Source of the DNA: Spiractinospora alimapuensis
Lineage (GTDB): Bacteria; Actinomycetota; Actinomycetes; Streptosporangiales; Streptosporangiaceae
Reading direction: 5' to 3'
DNA: 64,000 nucleotides
Assembly: GCF_018437505.1 (NCBI RefSeq)
Contig: NZ_CP072467.1
Coordinates: forward strand, 4,674,010-4,738,009
The position numbers and the translations under genes are program-made. The notes beneath the pieces were generated by a model that was given only the letters and a program-made list of their open reading frames with translations, did not search any database and was not told the DNA's origin. Shown here piece by piece: positions 45,678 to 53,842 of the stretch; within the stretch, counting starts at the first letter, position 1, and every line of letters starts with the position of its first letter.

Positions 45678-47456
45678 ATGGGGGAATTCACGAGTAGGCC
45701 GGAGCTGCGCGGACACTTCGGAATGGTCGCCTCGACACACTGGTTGGCCACCGGCGTGGGAATGTCGACCCTCGAGCGTGGCGGAAACGCATTCGACGCC
45801 GCCGTCGCCACGGGCTTCACCCTGCAGGTCGTGGAACCGCACCTGAACGGCCCCGCGGGAGACGTCCCCATCATCATGCAGGCCGCGGGCGGAGCCCCGA
45901 CCGTAATCTGCGGCCAGGGACCGATGCCCGCCGCCACCACCCTGGACGCGTTCGCCGGCCTCGACCGGGTCCCAGGCAGCGGCGTACTGCCCGCGTGCGT
46001 CCCCGGAGCGTTCGACGCCTGGCTGCTCATGGCCCGCGACCACGGCACCATGCGCCTACGCGAGCTCATCACGCCGGCGATCGACTACGCCACCCGCGGC
46101 TACCCGGTGATGCCCCAGATCGTCGACAAGATCAACCTCGCCCGGCCGGTCTTCGAGTCCCACTGGCCGACCTCCCGCGCCCTGTGGATGGCGGACGGAT
46201 CTGTGCCGACCGCCGGCAGCTTCCACCGCAACCCCGCCCTGGCCGCCACCTACCAACGGATCCTCGACGAGGCGGAGCGCGAAAGCCAGGACCGCGACGG
46301 ACAGATCGACGCCGCCCGGCGAATCTGGCGTGAAGGCTTCGTCGCCGAGGCGATCCTGCGCTTCGTCGCCAGCCCCATCGCCGACGGATCCGGGGCTCCG
46401 CACACGGCACTGCTCTCCGCGGAGGACCTCGCCAGCTGGCGGGCCAGCTACGAGGACCCCGTGAGCATCGAGTACGCCGGCCTGCGGGTCCACAAGACGG
46501 GACCCTGGGGACAGGGGCCGGCCTTCCTGCAACAACTCCGCCTGGCCCAGGCTCTGGGTATCGGGGAACTGGACGTGTTCTCGCCGGAGTTCGTGCACCG
46601 CGTCACCGAGGCCGCCAAACTCTCCTTCGCCGACCGCGACGCGTGGTACGCCGACCCCGACTTCTTCGACGTCCCCCTGGACACCCTCCTGTCACCGGAG
46701 TACGCCGCGCACCGCGCCGGACTCGTCACCGACACCGCCTCCCTGGAACTGCGCCCGGGCAGCCCCGACGGCCGGACACCCTTCCTCCCCGAACTACGGC
46801 GCCCCGGCACCCTGCCCACCACCGACCTCACCAGCGGCGAGCCCACGGTGAACCCCGCCGGCGAACAGAAGGGCGACACCTGCCACGTGGACGTCGTCGA
46901 CGCCGACGGCAACATGGTGGCGGCCACCCCCAGCGGCGGATGGCTCGCCAGCTCGCCCACCATCCCCGACCTCGGCTTCCCCCTCGGAACGCGTGGGCAG
47001 ATGTTCTGGCTGGACGAGCGGGCACCGAGCGTCGTCGCGGCGGGCAAGCGGCCCCGCACCACCCTCACCCCGACACTGGTCACCCGGGAGAACGAGCCGG
47101 TGATCGCGTTGGGCAGCCCCGGGGGTGACCAACAGGACCAGTGGTCGCTGACCTACTTCCTGCGCCTGGTGCACGGGGGCATGAACCTGCAGGAGGCCAT
47201 CGACGCGCCCATGTTCCACACCAACTCGCTGGCCGGGTCGTTCTACCCACGCGACTTCTCGCCCGGTGAGATCGTCGTGGAGTCGCGGGCGGGCGAGGCG
47301 ACCCTCGCCGAGCTGCGCCGGCGCGGCCACCACGTCGTGGAGTCAGGTCCGTGGTCCCTGGGCCGCCTGTCGGCGGTCTCCCGGGATCCGGAGACGGGGA
47401 TCCTGCGCGCGGCCGCCAATCCCCGAGGCATGCAGGGCTACGCCGCCGGCCGGTAG
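45678..47456 (+). CDS. Gamma-glutamyltransferase family protein
   Basis: Ntn-hydrolase of 592 residues that would hydrolyse or transfer gamma-glutamyl groups. The large-subunit side has GMVASTHWLATGVGM, GGNAFDAAVATGF and GSGVLPACVPGAFDAW. The likely autocleavage and nucleophile Thr is in KGDTCHVDVVDADGN near residue 400, followed by ATPSGGW and ALGSPGGDQQDQW of the small subunit. No signal peptide is seen, so it is probably cytoplasmic. The ATG at 45678 has GGAG a little far upstream (11 bases). Divergent from the peptide importer, it fits degradation of imported gamma-glutamyl compounds. Confidence 0.9.
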   Translation: MGEFTSRPELRGHFGMVASTHWLATGVGMSTLERGGNAFDAAVATGFTLQVVEPHLNGPAGDVPIIMQAAGGAPTVICGQGPMPAATTLDAFAGLDRVPGSGVLPACVPGAFDAWLLMARDHGTMRLRELITPAIDYATRGYPVMPQIVDKINLARPVFESHWPTSRALWMADGSVPTAGSFHRNPALAATYQRILDEAERESQDRDGQIDAARRIWREGFVAEAILRFVASPIADGSGAPHTALLSAEDLASWRASYEDPVSIEYAGLRVHKTGPWGQGPAFLQQLRLAQALGIGELDVFSPEFVHRVTEAAKLSFADRDAWYADPDFFDVPLDTLLSPEYAAHRAGLVTDTASLELRPGSPDGRTPFLPELRRPGTLPTTDLTSGEPTVNPAGEQKGDTCHVDVVDADGNMVAATPSGGWLASSPTIPDLGFPLGTRGQMFWLDERAPSVVAAGKRPRTTLTPTLVTRENEPVIALGSPGGDQQDQWSLTYFLRLVHGGMNLQEAIDAPMFHTNSLAGSFYPRDFSPGEIVVESRAGEATLAELRRRGHHVVESGPWSLGRLSAVSRDPETGILRAAANPRGMQGYAAGR

Positions 47457-47474
47457 CCGTGCCTCCACGAGTTG

Positions 47475-47518
47475 CCGGAGCGGCCACACCACCCCCGCCC
47501 ATGGTGTGGCCGCTCCGG
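47475..47518. terminator. Convergent terminator hairpin
   Basis: A perfect 17-bp stem (47475-47491 with 47502-47518) between the gamma-glutamyltransferase and the sugar permease gene. Confidence 0.8.
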
Positions 47519-47576
47519 AGGCCACGACCGGCGCATCCGGGGACGCGCCGATCGTCCTTTCGTGGTCCCAGGGTGG

Positions 47577-48470
47577 TTATTTCACGGCGCCCATGGACAG
47601 TCCGCGAACGAGCTGCCGTTGCGCGATCCAGCCGACGATCACGATGGGCAGGGACGCCATCAGCGCGGCCGCGGAGAGCTGCGCCACGAAGAGGCCCTCA
47701 CTGGTGATGAAGCCGGTGAGGAACACCGGCACGGTCGCGGCCTGGGACGCGGTGAGGTTCACCGCGAAGAAGAACTCGTTCCACGCGAAGATCATGCAGA
47801 TCAAGGCGGTCGCCGCGACCCCGGGCGCCATGATGGGCATCATGACCGACCACAGGATGCGGGGGAGTGCCGCCCCCTCGACCCGGGCGGCCTCCACCAG
47901 CGCCTCGGGCACCTCCAGGAAGAACGACCGGAGCATCCACACCGCGATGGGCAGGTTCATCGCCGTGTAGAGCACGACCAGGGTCCAGATGTTGTCCAAC
48001 AGTGAGAGCCGGGACGCCGCGACGTAGATCGGCACCACGACCGCCACCACCGGCAGCATCTTGGTGGAGATGAAGAAGAACAGCGCGTCCTGGGTGCGCT
48101 TCACCGGTGCGATCGACAGGGCGTAGGCCGCCGGGATGCCCAGCAGCAGTACCAGGAACGTCGACACCAGGGTGGCGATCACGGAGTTGCCGACATAGGG
48201 CAGGAAGTTGGCGTCCCACACCGCCGCGAACCGGTCGAGGGTGGGTTGGAAGAACAGGGTCGGGGGATCGGTCGCGGCCTGGTTCTCCTGCTTGAAGGCC
48301 GTGAGCACCATCCACAGGACCGGGGACACGAAGAGCAGTCCGATCCCCCAGGTCACGATGGTGAGGGCGGCGGCGCCGGCCTTCCTGCCGGTCGCGCGGT
48401 GTGGAGGACGGGAACGTCGGGTCGGTTCCTCGTTCCGGCTGGCGGACTGTGTGGGGGCCTGGGCGGTCAC
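47577..48470 (-). CDS. Carbohydrate ABC transporter permease (MalG-like)
   Basis: A 297-residue membrane permease with six helices and a basic, Ser/Thr-rich cytoplasmic N-terminus. The family motifs are FKQENQAATDPPTLFFQPTLDRF near residue 60, and the EAA-loop EVPEALVEAARVEGAALPRILWSVMMPIMAPG near 190-220 (key residues E-A-A and G). GTG 48470 overlaps the MalF-type stop (GTGA). Last gene of the dehydrogenase-binding protein-permease operon. Confidence 0.93.
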   Translation of the reverse strand: MTAQAPTQSASRNEEPTRRSRPPHRATGRKAGAAALTIVTWGIGLLFVSPVLWMVLTAFKQENQAATDPPTLFFQPTLDRFAAVWDANFLPYVGNSVIATLVSTFLVLLLGIPAAYALSIAPVKRTQDALFFFISTKMLPVVAVVVPIYVAASRLSLLDNIWTLVVLYTAMNLPIAVWMLRSFFLEVPEALVEAARVEGAALPRILWSVMMPIMAPGVAATALICMIFAWNEFFFAVNLTASQAATVPVFLTGFITSEGLFVAQLSAAALMASLPIVIVGWIAQRQLVRGLSMGAVK

Positions 48471-49417
48471 GAGTTCCCCTCCCGAACGTTCATGAAGGTG
48501 CGGAAGATGAGGCGCAGCGCGAGCGTCGCCACGATGATCGTGCCGATGACGACCACGACGCCCATGGCCGCCGACTGGCCGATGTCGAAGCCCAGGAACG
48601 TGCGCTGGTAGATGTAGAACGGCAGGTTCGCGCTCGCCGTACCCGGTCCACCCTGGGTCAGGATGTAGATGGTGTCGAAGGTGTTCACGACGTAGATGGA
48701 CCCCAGAAGCACACCCAGCTCGATGTAGCGCCGCAGGTGCGGCAGAGTGATCCACACGAACATCTGCCACCGGGAGGCGCCGTCGACCTGCCCGGCCTCC
48801 AGGACGTCACCGTTCTGACTCTGCAGCCCCGCCAGGACCAGCAGCATCATGAACGGTGTCCACTGCCAGACCAGGGCGATGAGCACCGAGACCACCGGGG
48901 CCTGGGAGACCCACTCGAAGTCCCCCACCCCGAACGGGGACAGCACGAAGTTGAGCAGGCCGAAGACCGGCTCCAACATGATGTGCTTCCACAGCAGGGC
49001 CGTGGCTACGGGGAGAATGAGGAACGGCGTGATGATCAGGGTGCGCACCACGCCACGCCCCAGGAAGTGGCGGTCCAGCAGCAGCGCGAGCCCGATGCCG
49101 AGCAGCATCGCCACGATCACGCACGAGGCCGTGATCAGGATGGTGTTCAGGGCCGCGCCCAGGAACTGGGCGTCGGTGAAGACCGCGGCGTAGTTGGCCA
49201 GCCCCACCCACGCCTGCGAGTCCGGGCGCAACAGGTTCCACGACCGCAGCGAGTACACGATGGTGGCGAGGAACGGCAGTTGCGTCACCACGATGGTGAA
49301 CACCAGGGCGGGCATGAGCGGTCCCCGCCGTGCCCAACCGGCGGCGCGCGCCGAGCGTGCGCGTCGTGGGGCAGTGGCCGCCGCCGACGCCGTCTTCTCA
49401 CTGGCGGCGGTGCTCAT
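48467..49417 (-). CDS. Carbohydrate ABC transporter permease (MalF-like)
   Basis: A 316-residue membrane permease. Six hydrophobic segments begin after a basic N-terminus. YSLRSWNLLRPDSQAWVGLANY near residue 55 and the EAA-loop DVLEAGQVDGASRWQMFVWITLPHLRRY near 205-230 (key A-x-x-D-G-A) are characteristic of polyol/sugar MalF-type subunits, as is TQGGPGTASANLPFYIY. The ATG overlaps the binding-protein stop (ATGA). Confidence 0.93.
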   Translation of the reverse strand: MSTAASEKTASAAATAPRRARSARAAGWARRGPLMPALVFTIVVTQLPFLATIVYSLRSWNLLRPDSQAWVGLANYAAVFTDAQFLGAALNTILITASCVIVAMLLGIGLALLLDRHFLGRGVVRTLIITPFLILPVATALLWKHIMLEPVFGLLNFVLSPFGVGDFEWVSQAPVVSVLIALVWQWTPFMMLLVLAGLQSQNGDVLEAGQVDGASRWQMFVWITLPHLRRYIELGVLLGSIYVVNTFDTIYILTQGGPGTASANLPFYIYQRTFLGFDIGQSAAMGVVVVIGTIIVATLALRLIFRTFMNVREGNS

Positions 49418-50814
49418 TCGGCACCCTCCTCGGCGTAGGTCTCACCGACGACCTCGGCGTACTGCTGGCTCTGGGCGAGTGCCTCCTCCACGGTGATCTG
49501 TCCGGCGATCGCCGCGCTGAGCTGCTGGCTCACCCGGGTTCCCAGGTCCTGGAACTCGGGGATGGCGAGGAACTGGATGCCCTCGTAGGGAACGGGGCGG
49601 GTTCCCGGGTCGGTGGTGTCGGCCTGTTCGATCGCCCGCAGCATCGGCTCCGCGTAGGCGCCGGCGACCTCCTGGTACTCCGGTACGTCGAACGTGGACA
49701 ACCGGTTCCCCGGCGGGACCCGCTGCCACCCGTACTCCTCGGCCACGGTCTCCACGTAGTTCTTGTCGGTCATCCACTCCAGGAAGGTCCACGCCTCGTC
49801 CTTGTGCTCGGACGTCGCGGGGATGCCCAGCGACCACGTGTACAGCCAGCCGCCGTACTCCGTGTCGACCACCGGCGCCGGCGCGTAGCCGTTCAGCCCG
49901 GTGACGGTGCCGGACTGCTCGTCCTCGATCGTGGAGACCATCGCCGTGGCGTCGAAGAACATCGCCGCCCGCCCCTGGGCGTACCGGTTGAGGCAGTCGC
50001 CGAATCCGCTACCCGCGGCGCCCGGCTGCCCGTGGTCCTGCACCAGGTCCACGTAGAACTCCGCCGCGGCCTGGAACTCCGGGGAGTCGATCTCGGCGTT
50101 CCAGTCCTCGTCGTACCACCGGCCGCCGAAGGTGTTGAGTATGGCGTTGAACGGGGCGAGGACCTCCCCCCACCCGGCGAGTCCCCGCAGGCAGATCCCC
50201 GAGACCCCAGGCTCGAAGCCGTCCAGCTCCTCGGCGAGCGCGGCGACCTCCTCCCAGGTGGGTTGCTCCGGCATCTCCACACCCGCCTCGGCGAAAAGGT
50301 CCTCGCGATAGGCCAGGAACGACGACTCCCCGTAGAACGGCACCGAGTACATGTCCCCTTCGTAGGAGACGTCCTCCCGGATGGAGGGGATGAAGTCCTC
50401 ATGGTCGTAGCCGGGGCTGTCGTCGATGTGGGGCTGGAGGTTCTCCAACCATCCGTACTCGGCCCACTGCCGCGTCTCGTAGTTGCTGATCATCACGACG
50501 TCGAACTCGCCGCCGCCCGTCGCCACGGAGGTGGTGATCTTCGCCCGGGCCTCGTTCTCCGGGAGTGACACGAAGTTGAGCTCGATGTCGGGATGCTCCT
50601 CGCGGAACTGGGTCGAGAGCGAGATCGCGTCCTGCATCTGCGGATTGGAGACGATGGCGATGACCAGACCGGTCGTATCGTCTCCCGACGTCACGGCGCC
50701 CGCGCCGGCACAGCCGGACACCAGGGCGGCCGCGGTGGCCAGTGCCGTCGTCGCGCGCAGACGGCGGGGGAAGGACGGGGCGCCGCTGGGGGGCGGCGCT
50801 GGGTCAGAGGGCAC
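49414..50814 (-). CDS. Sugar/polyol ABC transporter substrate-binding lipoprotein
   Basis: A 466-residue binding protein of solute-binding family 1. Lipobox LVSGC near residue 35. The mature protein has IAIVSNPQMQDAISLSTQFREEHPDIELNF, VATGGGEFDVVMISNYETRQWAEYGWLENL and YSVPFYGESSFLAYREDLF, closest in style to SmoE-type sorbitol/mannitol binders; this ligand call is inference helped by the dehydrogenase and SorC neighbours. GTG start with AAAGGTCC upstream. It follows the dehydrogenase by 23 bp. No ATPase gene is in the operon, so a shared MsiK-type ATPase is probably used. Confidence 0.9.
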   Translation of the reverse strand: MPSDPAPPPSGAPSFPRRLRATTALATAAALVSGCAGAGAVTSGDDTTGLVIAIVSNPQMQDAISLSTQFREEHPDIELNFVSLPENEARAKITTSVATGGGEFDVVMISNYETRQWAEYGWLENLQPHIDDSPGYDHEDFIPSIREDVSYEGDMYSVPFYGESSFLAYREDLFAEAGVEMPEQPTWEEVAALAEELDGFEPGVSGICLRGLAGWGEVLAPFNAILNTFGGRWYDEDWNAEIDSPEFQAAAEFYVDLVQDHGQPGAAGSGFGDCLNRYAQGRAAMFFDATAMVSTIEDEQSGTVTGLNGYAPAPVVDTEYGGWLYTWSLGIPATSEHKDEAWTFLEWMTDKNYVETVAEEYGWQRVPPGNRLSTFDVPEYQEVAGAYAEPMLRAIEQADTTDPGTRPVPYEGIQFLAIPEFQDLGTRVSQQLSAAIAGQITVEEALAQSQQYAEVVGETYAEEGAE

Positions 50815-50837
50815 GACGTGGACCTTTCTCCGAGGGT

Positions 50838-51854
50838 TCAGTTGGGTGGGCGCTTGGCGGATCCTTCCGGGATGACCTGCACTTTCACTCCGGCCCCGGC
50901 GCGCATCAGCCCGAGCGCCTCAGGGAACCGTTCCAGCGGTTCGGCGTGGGTGAGCAGCGGCGCCGTCTCCACCGTCCCGGCGGCCAGCAGATCCACCGCG
51001 GCGCCGAAGCTGTGCAGGACCGCCATGGACCCGACGACGGTGATCTCGTCGTTGTAGATGCGGAAGGGAGAGAGCTGGACCCGGGCCTCGTCCGGCGCGA
51101 CACCGAAGACCAACAGGCGGCCGCCGCGTCGCAAGCCGTCGAACGCCGCCTCGATGGCGCTGGGCGCCCCCGTGACGTCGACGGCCGCGTCGAACCCGGT
51201 ATGGGGGAGGTCGGCGGCGTCGGTCGCGGTGGCCGTGGCCCCCAGCGAGGCGGCGATCCGGAGCCGGTCGGGGTTGCGGTCCACGACGTACACCTGTGCG
51301 CCGGCGTTCCGCAGGAGCTGCAGGAGGAGCAGGCCCATCGTTCCGGCGCCGATCATGAGGAAGCGTTCGCCCGCCTCGACCCCGACGCGACGCACCCCGT
51401 GCACAGCGCAGGACAGCGGCTCGACGAGCGCGCCCTCCTGCCAGCTCATGCTGTCGGGGATCCGGTAGCAGTTGGCGGCCGGGACCGCCACGAACTCCGC
51501 GAACGCGCCGTCCACCGTGTCGCCGATCGCGCCCCAGTTCGCGCAGAGGTTGCCTCGACCGGCGCGGCAGTACTCGCAGTAACCGCAGAACAGCGAGGGA
51601 TCCACGGCGACGCGGTCTCCCACGCGCAGACCGCCGGGCGCTCGGGAGCCCACTTCCACGACCTCGCCGGCGAACTCGTGGCCGGGAACCAGCGGGTAAG
51701 GGCTGGGTGGGAACTCCCCGTCGGCGATGTGCACGTCGGTGCCGCAGATGCCGCAGGCTCCCACCCGGAGGACCACCCCGTCGAGCGTCGGCGTCGGGTC
51801 GGGCCGTTCGTCCACGGTGATCGACCCCGGCGTGGTGATGATGGCCGCTCGCAC
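50838..51854 (-). CDS. Zinc-dependent alcohol dehydrogenase (sorbitol/polyol dehydrogenase-like)
   Basis: A 338-residue medium-chain dehydrogenase that would oxidise a polyol to a ketose with NAD. Catalytic zinc ligands are in GACGICGTDVH (Cys) and PGHEFAGEV (His-Glu). The structural zinc Cys cluster is FCGYCEYCRAGRGNLC near residue 90. The Rossmann motif is IGAGTMGLLLLQ near 170, followed by YVVDRNPDR (Asp, favouring NAD). GTG 51854 follows GGGGAG. It is the promoter-proximal gene of the polyol operon, divergent from the SorC regulator. Confidence 0.92.
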   Translation of the reverse strand: MRAAIITTPGSITVDERPDPTPTLDGVVLRVGACGICGTDVHIADGEFPPSPYPLVPGHEFAGEVVEVGSRAPGGLRVGDRVAVDPSLFCGYCEYCRAGRGNLCANWGAIGDTVDGAFAEFVAVPAANCYRIPDSMSWQEGALVEPLSCAVHGVRRVGVEAGERFLMIGAGTMGLLLLQLLRNAGAQVYVVDRNPDRLRIAASLGATATATDAADLPHTGFDAAVDVTGAPSAIEAAFDGLRRGGRLLVFGVAPDEARVQLSPFRIYNDEITVVGSMAVLHSFGAAVDLLAAGTVETAPLLTHAEPLERFPEALGLMRAGAGVKVQVIPEGSAKRPPN

Positions 51855-51879
51855 TTGGCTCCCCTCGAATCACGGTGAC

Positions 51880-51985
51880 GCTCATATGAGCGCACCAGGT
51901 CACATATGTTTACTCATTGAAGATCCAAGGCTGAGGTGCTGTCAATGGGGACGTCACACCCGAGTAATCTGGTGCACATATGAGC
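51880..51985. promoter_or_regulatory. Three CATATG-centred sites between the polyol operon and the SorC gene
   Basis: GCTCATATGAGC at 51880-51891 is a perfect 12-bp palindrome. CATATG recurs at 51903-51908 (TCACATATGTTTAC context) and at 51977-51982 (TGCACATATGAGC context), the last overlapping the SorC start codon. They are good candidates for SorC binding to both divergent promoters. TAATCT at 51965-51970 is a plausible -10 for the regulator gene. Confidence 0.6.
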
Positions 51986-52972
51986 AACCGGGGAACTTCG
52001 GAATCCGTCCCGCCGTCGGAGCACGGGCCCGCGGAGATGGTGCGGCTGGCCGCGATCGCCCGGCGTTTCTACCTGGACGGCCGCTCCAAGGTGGACATCG
52101 CCGAGGAGTTCGGCCTGAGCCGCTTCAAGGTGGCCCGCGCCCTGGACACCGCGCGTGACCTGGGCATCGTGCACATCGACATCCGTCTGCCCGAACGGAT
52201 CGACCCCGAACTGTCCGAGCGCGTCCGGGCCACCTACGGTCTACGTCGGGCGATCGTGGTGGAGGCCGCCGCGGACCCCCTGCAGACCCGCCTCGACCTC
52301 GGCTCGGCCGCGGCGCGACTTCTCCCGGAGATCGTCCACCCGGGGGAGGTGCTCGGACTCGCCTGGAGCCGCGCCCTGCAGATCATGGGCGCGAACCTAC
52401 GCCACCTACCGGAGTGCACGGTGGTGCAGCTCAACGGGGTGCTGTCGGAGTACGCGGGCGGTGGCGGATCGGTGGAGACCGTCCGGCGGGCGGCGGCCCT
52501 CGCCGGTGGTCGTGCCCACTCCATCTACGCCCCCCTGATCCTTCCCGACGCCGCGACCGCCGCCACCCTGCGCGCCGACCCCGGCATCGCGGCCGCCTTC
52601 GCCCGCTTCGAGCAACTCACCACCGCGGTGGTCGCCATCGGCGGCTGGAACGAGCAGGAGTCCACGGTCTACGACACCCTCGACCCCGACTCCCGCTCCC
52701 GCTACCGGGCCCTCGGGGTCACCGCCGAGATCTCCGCCCAACTCTTCGCCGACGACGGCACCCAGGTGCACACCGACCTCGACGAACGAGTCATCAGCGT
52801 CCGCGCCGAACAACTCCGCCGCGTCCCGGAGGTGGTGGCGGTGGCCGGGGCCGGCGGTGCCGGCAAGGCCCGAGCCATCCGCGCGGCTCTGCGCAGTGGC
52901 CTGTTGTCCACCCTCGTCACCGACACCGACATGGCGCGGGTCCTGGTGGAGGACACCGTCCGGGACGGATGA
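51980..52972 (+). CDS. SorC/DeoR-family sugar-binding transcriptional regulator
   Basis: A 330-residue regulator. The N-terminal helix-turn-helix (about 25-65) reads RFYLDGRSKVDIAEEFGLSRFKVARAL. The C-terminal sugar-binding domain (about 75-325) contains GLAWSRALQ, AIGGWNEQESTVYDTLDP, CxQ-free AEISAQLFADDGTQV and the late VVAVAGAGGAGKARAIRAALRSGLLSTLVTD. The ATG lies nine bases after a -10-like TAATCT with no ribosome site, so it is near-leaderless. Its divergent position and the palindromes point to control of the polyol operon in response to a sugar or polyol phosphate. Confidence 0.92.
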   Translation: MSNRGTSESVPPSEHGPAEMVRLAAIARRFYLDGRSKVDIAEEFGLSRFKVARALDTARDLGIVHIDIRLPERIDPELSERVRATYGLRRAIVVEAAADPLQTRLDLGSAAARLLPEIVHPGEVLGLAWSRALQIMGANLRHLPECTVVQLNGVLSEYAGGGGSVETVRRAAALAGGRAHSIYAPLILPDAATAATLRADPGIAAAFARFEQLTTAVVAIGGWNEQESTVYDTLDPDSRSRYRALGVTAEISAQLFADDGTQVHTDLDERVISVRAEQLRRVPEVVAVAGAGGAGKARAIRAALRSGLLSTLVTDTDMARVLVEDTVRDG

Positions 52973-53120
52973 TTCGTTCACGCCACGCATGGCGAGTCTC
53001 CTGGTCGTCCGTTGTCTCCGACGTCCTCCGTCGGTGCGGAGGGCTCGACCATCGGGGGCGACCAGCGGGTGGTGAACCCTTCCGCCGCCCCACCGTGGGT
53101 CGCGGTGTACGCGGCGTCGA

Positions 53121-53708
53121 TCAAAGCTGGCGGCGAAGCCCCGCGATGAGGAGTTCGACCAGTCGACGCGGGTCGTAGCGGGGATCGCTGTCGGCGCCGA
53201 TGCAGAGGTTTCCGACTCCCCGCAGGAGCTCATAGGCATCGACACCGGGATCGATCTCGCCGGCGTCGGCCGCGGCGTCCAGGAGTTGAGCGCACACGGG
53301 TATGAGGCGGTCGAGGAAGTACGTGTGCAGGGTGTCGAAGCGGGCGTTGTCGGACTGAAGTACGGCGGCTAGTCCGTGCTTGGTGACCAGGAACTCGACG
53401 AAGAGGTCGATCCACTGTGCCAGGGCGGCGTGCGGGGTCGCGCCGCTGGCCAACAGGGAGGGGCCCGCCTCGGCGCAGGTGTCGACCTGGTGGCGATAGA
53501 CGGCGACGATGAGGTCCGCCCGGGTGGGAAAGTGGCGGTAGATCGTGCCGAGCCCGACGCCGGCCTTGGTCGCGATATCCCGAACTGGTGCTTCGACGCC
53601 TGACGTGACGAAGACCGCGGCGGCCGCGTCCAGCAGGGCCTCCTTGTTGCGCCGGGCGTCCTTTCGTCTGGACGGGGCCTGTCCCGTGCTCTCGTCTCCG
53701 CCACTCAC
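53121..53708 (-). CDS. TetR-family repressor
   Basis: A 195-residue regulator. The N-terminal helix-turn-helix (about 20-66) reads ALLDAAAAVFVTSGVEAPVRDIATKAGVGLGTIYRHFPTRADL in context (key T-I-Y-R-H-F). The C-terminal ligand domain is helical. GTG 53708 follows GGAG. It is divergent from an aldo-keto reductase, and two matching palindromes lie between them; it probably represses both. Confidence 0.9.
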   Translation of the reverse strand: MSGGDESTGQAPSRRKDARRNKEALLDAAAAVFVTSGVEAPVRDIATKAGVGLGTIYRHFPTRADLIVAVYRHQVDTCAEAGPSLLASGATPHAALAQWIDLFVEFLVTKHGLAAVLQSDNARFDTLHTYFLDRLIPVCAQLLDAAADAGEIDPGVDAYELLRGVGNLCIGADSDPRYDPRRLVELLIAGLRRQL

Positions 53709-53743
53709 CGCGTCGCTCCTTCCGGTGTCGAGCTTGCCAAAGC

Positions 53744-53780
53744 GGAACAGTGTTCCTTATTGTTGTCGGAACGCGGTTCC
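53744..53780. promoter_or_regulatory. Two TetR-type operators, GGAAC-N3-GTTCC
   Basis: GGAACAGTGTTCC (53744-53756) and GGAACGCGGTTCC (53768-53780) share perfect GGAAC/GTTCC arms and lie 24 bp apart, centre to centre, in the divergent spacer between the TetR gene and the aldo-keto reductase. Confidence 0.75.
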
Positions 53781-53842
53781 GTTTTCTCATGATGTCAGAA
53801 CGGAGACCGACAACCAAGAACAGCACCGACGCCGCACCAGCG

